The notes beneath the pieces were generated by a model. It searched no databases. It was not told where the DNA came from and was given only the letters and a program-made list of their open reading frames with translations. A stretch of 64,000 nucleotides of DNA from Chrysoperla carnea (Eukaryota; Arthropoda; Insecta; Neuroptera; Chrysopidae): assembly GCF_905475395.1 (NCBI RefSeq), contig NC_058340.1, forward strand, positions 59,684,181 through 59,748,180. Direction: 5' to 3'. Shown in pieces: positions 23,801 through 35,800 of this stretch. Both the position numbers and the translations under genes were made by a program. Within the stretch, counting starts at the first letter, position 1. The number at the start of each line of letters is the position of its first letter.

Positions 23801-26800
23801 CTGTTGCAGCAGTACTTGTTCGCGTAGAAGTTACTTCAGGTGTTGATTGAACAGTAGTTGATTTTATAGTGGATGCAACAGGTGTGGTAATGACATCGAT
23901 TGTTTCTTCAATAGGTGTAATCTTTGGATAAGGTTGTTCTTCAGTATCGAATGGTAATATTTGATGATGGTGTCGATGTGGGTGCGTGGATTGTTCCAAT
24001 TCTGGTGTTTCTTCTGTTACGGGAGGGATAATAGCAGGTGGAGGAACCTATAATTAAAAGATGATATAAAAAAATGGAGTCATCAATTGTTTCCCAAATT
24101 TGATAGAATTAGGAAGAGTAAATTTCCGTCTTCATTCTCTTAAAAAAGCGTGTATTTGACATCTCTCTCCATATATCTTAAAAAACCATGTTTTTATGAC
24201 TTTGTTCTCATGGGGATTTTTGATCTACTCATCAAGAACTCAACAGTTTGAAATTTTAAGTGAAAAACTTATTTATATACAGAATTGCGTGATTCTTTCG
24301 TAATTTAAAAGTTCGATCAAACGGGGTTCTATTTTTTGGACACTACAGTGTTGCGATATGAATAGAACATTAAAATATTTGTTTGTGAATTTACCTCAGT
24401 TGATCCTTCATCTAAATCATCACTATCTTCATCGTCGTCAATATTTTCGTCATAATACGACAATGCTAGACCACCTTCCGGTGTTGTTACATCTCTTCGT
24501 CGACGAATTGAATTTATTTCCTTAGCTACTCTCCATCCCACAACACTTAAACCTGTTACTTCGGAAATGGTACCTGCAAAGGTAAATAAGTATTAACTTA
24601 GCATAGTTACTTTTATAAGCTTAGTTAATTTTGATTAAGAAATTTACCATCTCGAGCTTGTTCTTTTAGCTTTGCTAGGATACTTGGAAATTGTTGATCA
24701 ATTTTACCATCACATCCAATTACTAATTGAATTGCACCATGCAATTTCGATGATACTTTCTTATCACCTGGACCAGCTAATATAATTGAATTTTCTTCAA
24801 TTGTTGTATGTTCATTTTTAAACTGCCCAGCAATTCTAAAGGCACTCTACAAAATAAAACAAACAAACAAAAATTTAATTTTGTTCAATGAACAACAAAA
24901 TAAATGAATTACGCTCGTCAAAAACAATTGACGATGGACACACGTTTCGCTACGTTCTTGTATGAGAATGGATGCACTAGTTCTTGCATATTATTATTTA
25001 ATTTGTTTTTAAAATTTTACTATTCTCAACTATTACAAATTATAGCGGGTATTTTAACAAAAGTTTTGAAACATCCTTTGAAAACAGTTTCATACAGGGC
25101 GTATCTGAACGACTGGTTAATAATTGAGGAGCTGATGTGGTTCACCGAAATATGTGTACAGGAATATTCGTGATGGATTTCTGCCGAATCTGTTGCACTT
25201 TCGAAAAAAATACTTCGATCAAAAATTGTCGATATTCTTATGAGAAATATTTTAACTATTTAGTTTTGCTTTACTTAACAATTTGTGAGAAATATAACCA
25301 AACTTGTACTAAAGAGGGGAAAATAAACAGCAAAAAAATTTGTCATAAAAATACCAACAACTGTTATTCGAAATATTTTTTTGTAAACACAACGGAATTC
25401 ACAGAAATCCGACACGATGTACAAAAGTTTCAGGGATTTGGAAGAAGTTCGTTTCTGGGCACATGTTCCTTACACCAAAGCTTATTTCCATAGATTCTAC
25501 CAGCCCTTATTATGATTATTGACCATGTATTTAGTACACCAATGGTGGCCAGTTTTGTGACGTTCAAAAAAATGTGTTTGGCCTTACTGAAAGAAATGAT
25601 TGTGAATAGCTAGGCTATAAATATTAAATCATACTTACAGAATCAAGTCCCCAAAATTGTGCTAAATTTTCCAATGTTTGTAATCGTTGTTTTGGTTTAA
25701 TATCTTTGGCAGCTTCATTTAATATAATACTCAACACAGTTCTATTGCGTTTACCACAATTAATACCATTTATATAATCATCATTATATTTAATATTAAT
25801 TTTAAATTCATCACTAGCATAATCATGGCTATTACGATATGCGTATAATATTAAAGAAACTTGTTGTGCATCTGTATGTAATGGTACACCACTAATTGAA
25901 CCATCTAATTTATTAAATACTATCCAATTTGGTACTTCTTTACCATTTGCATTTTTTAGCTGAAACAAAAAAAAAATTCATTTAGTTAAAAAACAAATAT
26001 CTCAGTTTTCCAACATATCTTAATATAAATTTTAATTAGATTGATTTATTTATTTTATCTGATGATTTTTAGTAAAAGATATAGGTTTAAATTTTCAAAA
26101 AAATTTTAACATGTAAAAAAAAGTGAACCATTCCAGAGCAAGTAAAATATCAGTCAGGTTTTATTCTCATCGGAAAATTTTGTACAATATGAACTTTTTA
26201 ATTTTTAATTAGTGGAGACTAAACTTTGTGTTTTTACTATTCCATATATAGATGTAATTAAATTAGACAGTAAAATGTGTCTTAGTATGTGCTACACATT
26301 TCTTTGAGCTTCCACTTTGAATGTACAGAGTGGGCCATTTTAAGTTGCAGAGTTTGATGAGGGACATGATGTTCTGACATCAGATTGGACCTAGTTGTTC
26401 GAATTATAATTTAACATTTTTCATCTGAATAATTTTTTTGAAAATCACTATCTTTTGGAGGAAATGCGAATTAAACATATGTCATTTTTGCATTTAATCG
26501 AAAGAAAACACGCTAACTACAGAAAAATGGTTTAGTCAAAAGCTGCCAAGGGAATTAATAATTGGTAAGTAATCAGGTGGTTTAAATTGGAACTAGTGAA
26601 AAAGCGGCTCACTTCCTGTTTAATAGTACAAATTTTTATCACCAGTTGGCGGGATTTATTTGATTTGAATTTGAATATTTTAATTGGCCTTAAAAAAGTA
26701 CAAGTATTGCCATCTGGTTGTCGAAATTGTAACTACCGAATTCGGGTCTACTTCTGATTTTAATTAGTAAGAATTATTATCGCCAGTTGGCGAGTTGCAA

Positions 26801-29800
26801 CTCCCAGTTATCAATAGAAGACATTCGCCTGTGTCCATGACTTTGACCTACAATTATCGATAAACTTTAAGCGCATTTTTTTCAATTCAATCTTGAATTT
26901 TCGACTTTTAGAATTATTGATGGAACATAGCTGACTTTTATGTACAGACAACTAATTTCTTCTCTGTACACAATAAAACTAGATAAAAAATGATAAAAAA
27001 ACTCTTTAAGAATCTCTAGTTTTTCAAAAATTAATTTTCCAATGTATCCATAACTGCTCAAAGTTTTGTAAACATAATGAGTCATTTTTATACTAAGCCA
27101 TATTCATTAAGAATGACTTACACATACGATAAAAAAAGAATTAATTTTTAATCATAAACATGATACGTAATCGACGGAAATTGTTAAATCATATGTACTT
27201 AATTTATATGACGTGTAATTAAGCATAAAATTGATATATCAAACAAGGTGTCAAGATTATTAGTAACGTTTTATTAGAAATTTAATAAGTTACTCTTTCA
27301 TATTAAATAACAATTATCGTATATATTCTAATAAATATAGGTACTTTATTTACATCCTCAAGAAATTCGAAACAATTAATGAGATCTATTTATTACATTT
27401 TTTATGAGATATGTGTCAATCTCAAATTCACCGTTAATAACAACATTTCTGATTTAACTGCCCAGTACTGGAAAATTAATGTTCAAACGTAAGAAAAACA
27501 TTTATTTAAGTATCTAATTAGCAAATAATTTGCAAAATTGCCAAAACCTTTGTGAATTATGTGAGTCTGTGAATTATTTACCATAATTGGGACCCAAAGA
27601 AACAAAAATCTAGTTCATTTAACGATAAAAATAGAATTATTTTTCGAGATAAATTCAAAATCGCTCCAAAAACAAAGCTTTTCATACACAATTTTAGAAT
27701 TCTCACTTAATCGTTTAAATGAACCCAATTTTCATATTCTTGAGATCAAAATTACTCTATATAGAAAATTGTTCTGTGACTGATTGGAATAAATTTCATT
27801 TTTCTAGAATAATTTTGATCCCAAAAATACAAAAATCGAGTCCTGATGATTTTTTAACGAGTAGTTTCGATTATATCGGAGAAGATATCGTCTATAAAAT
27901 CGTATACGAAGGAATAATTTTAAATTTTTCCTCCAAGATTATCCCTCCCATGGGAACCGGGAGGAGGGTGGTAGGGGGGTACACTTGCTCTCCTCTGCTG
28001 GGAACTACATAGAAATACACAGAAAAAGATTAATAATTTTGTTTTAGTCACCGTTTGAATAAAACCTTAGGACATCTGTTTGCTGTCTAAATTTGATTTT
28101 CACCTTATCGATAAATTCAATGCCCTCCTTTACTCTTTTTCTGTGAACACTGCGCATGTACAAGCCACTTAGCCTTGCGTCTCTTATCCTTCACCAAAAC
28201 GTGTATTCAATGCTACATTTTGCTACAAATTTTCCGCAGTTCTTCAAATTTTGTTCTTCAATATATTTTAAATGGTTAGATTAGTGGAAAAAGTGTAAGA
28301 GACCTCTTTTGTAGAGCTTTCAATTTCATACAAAAATATGTCTTAAGATTAAATAAATTACATGCTATAATTTTTTTCATATGGGATTGAGGTAAAAATG
28401 AAAAACTTTGATGAAGAAGACCTTCCTATTAATATTAAGAACTCATATTTGGAGATAAATTCCTAGAGGTGCAAAACAACCAATTTTTCAGTATCGGAAG
28501 GAAAAAAAAGTCGATTGTTTTGATCCACCATAAATTGTACAGATCCATCCTCTTGAATGTAATTCTGGCGGCACCCATGACCCATTCCATAAAAAAAATC
28601 AGAATTCGTAAATTTAATCGTTTATTCGAAAACGCGAACGGAATTGGTTACGTCTTAACCAACTGAACTACTAAGATTGACAACTGAGCTACTAGAATTG
28701 AGTGCTAGAAATAATCTGCATATTTTTCAATTTCAATTGGATACAATTTGTTCGCTATCGAAAAATAGGCCCCGACTCTTTTAGAGTCGGAATGGTCTCT
28801 TTTAGGAAAAAAAAACCATTTGTTTATTTTAAGGGATATTTGTCTTAAAAAAAATTGGATAACATTTATTAGAATATTTAAATAAAATTAGGGTGTATCT
28901 CTCACATTAATTTGATAACATTTGTCATGTCCAGTTAGAATTTCATTAAAATACCCCTGTGCATAATATAAATAGGGAAAAATAACAGTTAAAAATAGAC
29001 TTTTGTAATTTTAGTCAATTACTCTACTATTGCCAGAACCGGAGCCGCTCCCTTCCTAGAAGCATCACACATCCGTTGTAAGGTTGGGCATTATATATTT
29101 ATATTTAATGTTAGGTTTAATGAACTACTATTATTCAAAATAAAATTCATTGTCTTCAGTATCAGCACATAGTCGATTATTCTCTCTTCAATATAATGTT
29201 GTTGTTTTTTATTTTATATAACATAAATAGATATTGTGTCTGTCTGACCCATATTCTTCCGACAAAAAAACACATTTCCATTTTCTATGTTAATATTATT
29301 AATTTTTATGTTGCATATTAATAAAAACTCCTGAGCAAGCATTGCTCCATCACTAAGGTTATATTTCCAATAATGAGAAGCTAGTAATAACCCAATCATC
29401 TTAGTCAAAATAAGTGGTCAACCTCGGAATCTAACAGAATAAGCTGATTATTTTGTACAAACCTTTATTTTGATAGTACAAATGATGTCTCAAAAATCAC
29501 ACGTACGCGTCCTTAGATATTCGAGGTCAAAGGTCTCGAAAATTAGTTTTTTGTGAATATCTCGTTTCTTTTGCCTTCAATCGTATTCACATTTGTTATA
29601 AAAGTTGTAAAGGATAAAATTTTCTACAAATTTTGTCGGAAACTTTTTTTTGTATGTTGAACCGTTTTTAAAATAGAGCGCGCAAAAGATGTTGCGCTTA
29701 GCTTAACGTACTTCAGTGCTGGGTCAATATTTATCAATATTTATTAATATAAGGTATTAAATAAAAGTGGAAAAATCGTTAATCGATAATTAGTCAGTCT

Positions 29801-32800
29801 ATTATGCGGTTTTTTCCCTTAATTATTCATTAAATACTACTTAAATAATTATTTAATACCTTATATGTAAAAATATTGACCAAGCACTGAAGTACGTTAA
29901 GCTGAGCGCAACATCTTCTGCGCCCTCTATTTTAAAAACGGTTCAACATACAAAAAAAGTTTCCGACAAAATTTGTACAAAATTTTATCCTTTGCAACTT
30001 TTATAACAAATGTTGAGACCTTTGATCTCGAATATCTAAAGACGTGCACGCGTGACCATATGTGACTTTTGAGACATCATTTGTACTATCAAAATAAAGG
30101 TTTGTACAAAAAATCAGCTTATTCCGTTAGATTAGTAGGTGAAACCCTAAGATGATTGGAGCATAATTATTAAATGATTTTTACTGAAATGTAATCTTTG
30201 TATTTTCACGTGTATGAACACATGAAGTATTTACGAAAAAAGAATAGGAAAAACTTAACTTGACAGTATAAGATTAAAAATAAGAATACAATTTTTCGAT
30301 ATCTGGAGTAATTTTCTAAATATCGAAAATTGAAAATTTTGTTTAATTATTTAGCTTATTTTCTTATTTTTTGTCTACATTCATGAAGTTATAACAAAAT
30401 TCATAATCAAAGTTGAAAATAAGGTACAAATAATTTCAACCACATGTCTAAACTTGCCTTGACGCTTGTACTACCTTGAGTGCATTTAATATTATTAGAC
30501 TCAACTAAATACATCTTCATTCATATTATTAAACTGAACTAAATACAGAAGAAGCATCTAATGAGGAAGAAATATGAGCTTAGTGATGGAGCTTGGATGC
30601 TCATAAGTATTTTTTTATTCTATTATGTTATCCTGAATGTAGGTAGGTCATTGAACCATCAAGTACCATGTAATACATAAATTGAATATAATATCTATAT
30701 TTTATCTACCTGAATAAGAATGAAAGCATCTAATGATAGCTATATAGTAACAACAATGTCATCATTATTCGAGATGATATAAATATGAAAATTAAAACAA
30801 TACATTTCATTAAACACACTATATCTATGTTATGTTCTATACGAGAAGTAAGTATAAGAAATAGATTGAATTATAAAATTTAATGAATTCGTTTCGTAAG
30901 TTGATTGAACTATGAAGATGTAACCTATGACATTACAGTTTAATGTATTTTAATAACTATGTTTTATATACAATATAATAACATTTAAAAAATATATATA
31001 TTTATAAATAGAATTATGGAAAACTTGTTGAAAATTCAACGGTACTTGAATTATATTCCGACAAAGATCGCTCCGCGAATGTTGATGTGTTATCTACTAT
31101 TACTAATACGCTCAAGTTTTTGCTATAAAAAATATATTATGATTGATTTTTCTAAAAATTAAATTTTTAATGTAATTTTTTTAAAAATTGCTCAGAGCAT
31201 TTTCTAAATCTTTCAATACTTATTATGATTTAAATCTCTTGTGTGCCTATCAATATTTTACAGATTTTGAAGAACATTTTCTCTCATAGGACATATAAAT
31301 GGCAGAACGGTCATTTTCGAAATAGAAGAGGGTGTAGAAATCTGGGGAAAAGGTTGGCCTTAATCGCCTGGAAGCAACGGTTAAGACAAAGGTATCCATT
31401 TTTTATAAACCATAGATCGGTATCACATAGGCCATAGGGTCCGTTATGATACCAAAAAAGGATTGGTCCATCCCCGGCCACTACTCAACCATTTACAGCT
31501 ATATAAGAACAGCAGGAGTGCTTTGACGTCGACGGACTTTAGGTCGGAGAGGTCGTCAAAAAGAGGCTGGCTCAAGTAAGTCAGTGACAGAGAAGATGAG
31601 ACATTGTCTCGTCCTCCTCACGACTTTGACAGCTCCAGCAGTAGTCGTGATACACTGCCAGGCCCAGGCGTTCAGCATGCTTGCCGCCCAACTAGTGTCC
31701 TGTAATAGCCGCAACAACTTTGCTAAAAGAGATCCTTGGAAGTGCTATAAGATCTTGGGAACGCCTACGATTGTACTCAGACCATATCTGTCCTGATAAT
31801 TAGTTATCTCAAATTAAATTTTAAAGCCGTTCAAATTGAAATACGAATGGAAACATTGGATTTCTGACATTCATGAATATTTTGATGTCTTTATTTTAGT
31901 ACCATTCGTATAATTATTATGTGTGTACATGCCTTCTTTATTTGTGTGATTACTTTAATTATTAATTCATTATAATTATACAGAAAAAAAACCATAATAA
32001 TTATAGTTTTTGTTGGTATAAAAAATAATGCTTCTTGCGTAATTGAATCCATTCCTAAATTATGTCCTAAAAATAGTATGTTTTATCTCAAGTGTTTTAA
32101 TATGTATACACAAGTTCTATGAAAATAAAACGCATCTAAAAATTAACGATATAATAAAACCAATAGGACTTTTAAGGGTAGCTTTCCTTATGAAGGAATT
32201 TTAGCAGGAACGAAACGTTTTGATTATGGCAGATTATGAAAAACTGTTAAGTATATGCATAATGTCCAAAAGAAATATACTAAATGGTTCCGTTTTAGTC
32301 AACAATATATCGCGGTGCGTATGTCAATCGATATTTTATCCCTAGAAATTCAGTCACTATGGCCTACTTCTTGGTAGCGTTCTAAGTAAATTTTTATTGA
32401 TTCATAAAATATACGAATTAGGGTTATATATGGAGGAGTATATTTGGTAAAATTTATAGCTTATCGGATAAAACTCTAAGGCTTTGCTGGCACGTGTTAA
32501 CTTTTTCGTTGACGATTTCCCATTTCAAAGTACACTAGTACACTATTTGCTATGAAAACCTAGGGCAACAAACAATTAAATACGGCGCTGCTTGTACTAC
32601 ATTTACTTACGTAAAAAAATTAATAAATTTTTTCCTTCAGATGGGTAAAATTTAGCTGATCGAGTGTGTACCCAAGCTAAAATAGAAGGAAATTGTATCT
32701 AAAATAAATGGAATCGTATGATATGTGTTATATACCCTACATTTGTTACATATAAAAAGGATCTGGAAGTAAATAATGACCTTTCTGCACGAAATACATT

Positions 32801-35800
32801 TTCTTTTTCAGTAAAGATATTTACGCTTTTCCGGAAAAAATAAAAGTGAAATTGTTTTATTTATATCAAAGCTAATGATTTCGAATTTCAAAAAATATTT
32901 ATTACTATCAGTCTTTTCGAGTTCCGTGTGATGTATTTCTTTTTTTATTTCTTAATAAAAATTTTCAACTTTAGTTCCCAAGAAAAAGAATATATATATT
33001 AAACAATTTATGCAATTTGCACAAATCAATTTGTGCAAACGAATTAATTCATTATTACTTATTATTGTTGTTCACATTTAATTATGCACATAATTTTTAC
33101 ATCATGGTCTTTCGACTAATTTTGATATATAATATGTTACATTCAATCGTAAACTAAATTGACAAATGTCTTGTCTAGCAATCTTAATTAAAGAGAATTG
33201 AAAAAAATACACTCGAACCAGGACTCGAATCCGGACTTCTTGGATTCATGTCAAGCGCCCTACCAATTAGGCTATTCGAGTTCTAGACACGAATGCAATT
33301 TTTTCAACTCAATGAATTTTTTACTTTGTTTATCCACCTTATTTATTATTATTACTTATTATTGTTGTTCACATTTAATTATGCACACAATATTTACATC
33401 ATGGTCTTTCGACTAATTTTGATATATAATATGTTACATTCAATCGTAAACTAAATTGACAAATGTCTTGTCTAGCAATCTTAATTAAAGAGAATTGAAA
33501 AAAATACACTCGAACCAGGACTCGAACCCGGACTTCTTGGATTCATGTCAAGCGCCAAGTTGAAAAAATTGCATTCGTGTCTAGAACTCGAATAGCCTAA
33601 TTGGTAGGGCGCTTGACATGAATCCAAGAAGTCCGGGTTCGAGTGTATTTTTTTTCAATTCTCTTTAATTAATTCATATTGATGATGGCTACTTGGTAGT
33701 CAAAATACGTATTTGTATAATACAAAAAATTGATCTAGGAAATTGGGGCAAAAATCGAAATTTATTTCGAAATATCCTAGAGTTCTCATTTATTAACTTT
33801 GATAATAGTTATAATTTCTAAGATGACAAAAGTGAAAAAAATCCACTTGACAGACAAACATGAGGTCAATTTCTAGTCCACTAAGTTGGAAAGTTGGGTC
33901 GATTCTCGTTTATACACTCCAGCATGTACTCCAACTTCATGCAAACTTTCTGTCTGAACAAATTTTATTCAACCTAAATCGTTGGCTTTTACAAATTTGA
34001 TGTTTCGTTCACATGTAATGATTTATTTGTGTAATTGGGGCAAATAACATGAGCGGGTAAACCTAGCATTACTGACATAATTTACATGTAACGGAAAGAA
34101 ACTTGTTCCACTAATTTCTTAATTAACCTGATCAAAATAATAATAAAAGTTAGGGATAATATAATCCATCATAAACTTAAAAAAATTTCTTAATACTTAT
34201 GATGAAATATTTAATTAATATTATCAAGTTACAAATGATCATAAAATACAAATTTATTACCGAATAAAAAATATAATAACCACTAAATAATATTTATTTA
34301 GTATCGATGACATGACGAGTTGAGACTAAAGCGAACGATCGAGTGAGCCGCATAAAGTACATGTATATTTAACGACAGCTTTTATAAACGCCTTTAGACA
34401 TTTTAATTAAATCTTATCTAAACTTCATTACTGTGAGAAAATAATAATCATTTGATTCTATAAATAACCAATTAAATTTTTTTTTATGCATTGATTAATG
34501 TAATAATTTATGTATTCATAGTATAATCATGTGACATGACCCAATTGATGATTTTATATTCCTGGTTATCCCTGATGTATATAATGTTTTTAACTTCATG
34601 ATAGAAAGTAAGTTTGAAAAATGAAATTAAAAGTTTAATTAGATCTTTTCATTATACCATGTATATATAAAATATAACAAGGCTTACTAAGTTTAGTCCC
34701 AAGTTTGTAACACTTAAAAATATTGATTCTACGAATAAAATTTTAGTATAGGTGTTCATAAAATCATCTAATTAGTCCAGTTTCGGTTTTCTGTCCGTCT
34801 GTCTGTCGATACGATAAGTCAAAAAAGATAAAATATATCAAGATCAAATTTTTATAGCGTGCTTAAGACGTAAAAAGTGAGACCGAGTTCGTAAATGAGC
34901 AACATAGATCAACTGGACTAATAGGTGTAACTGACTATCTATATAATGTACGAAGGTAGATAAACTCATTAAATAGTAAAAATTAAAGACTTTTTGCAAA
35001 AATAGTATCGACGAAAAATGGACAATTACGCATTGAAATCGACGCCAATGACTCGATTTGTAGTTATGGTTAGCGTCGATTTCAAAAAGTAAGTTTTGAC
35101 TTTTTTGTTCATTTTTCTTTGATTCAACTTTTTGTAAAAAATTGTTTGTTAAACTTAATTTTAATCGCAAGACTAAAAAAAAGATTAAAATAATTTAATT
35201 TATTCAAAAAAGTATTGGTCTGAGTTTCAAAAGTCATATCCACCAAGACCGATTTCAGAGATTTTTTTTATATATACTTTTTTTTTTTATTAGCATGTCA
35301 TGTTATATGTCAAATAAATTTTTCTTAAAATTCTAGAAAATAATTTTTACGTTTGAATTATTAAACAAATTTAAAAGCTATATATATACTTTACTTATCT
35401 ATATTTTCAAAATTCGTGAATTATTTAAAAGGCTTGAAAGAATAATTAAGGTCCTAATAGTATAATAATAAGATATACGTATTTCGAACTTGGCGAAGGT
35501 CACGGGCAGTCTTATGTCAGATTAGCATAGGCAGTGATTTTATCTTAAATTTAAAAATTGTTTTTAACAAAAAATAATAACAAAAATAGTACTTACTCTA
35601 CGTTGAATAATCTTGAAATATACAATCAAACTTAGTGGTAGATATTAAAAATTTATGACTATGTATTTTAAAATTTTTTTTAAGCTGTAATGAGTAATGC
35701 TATGAAATTAAAGTACATTAATTTCTGAATAAGACTGGTCTTTTTTTAACCCGTAGCACAAAAAAAAAATGTTATAAGTTTAAAGCGTCAGTTTGGAGAG

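Larger units (their letters stand above)
33051..33556. repeat. Tandem duplication carrying tRNA-like units
   Basis: A 209-bp segment at 33051-33259 recurs at 33348-33556 (offset 297) with only a few substitutions, for example CACATAATTTTTAC versus CACACAATATTTAC. Each copy carries the 3' half of the tRNA-like unit and an AT-rich tail ending in ATT-rich DNA. Confidence 0.85.

Noticed and set aside
23586-23846. 86-codon open frame (+)
   Set aside because: Antisense shadow of dystroglycan exon 5.
33211-33281. Functional tRNA-Ser (TGA)
   Set aside because: Good arms, but A at position 33, a mismatch in the anticodon stem, and repeated SINE-like context argue against a working tRNA.
33051-33556. 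CRISPR-like array
   Set aside because: Only two long near-identical copies, no short regularly spaced repeats; eukaryotic context.
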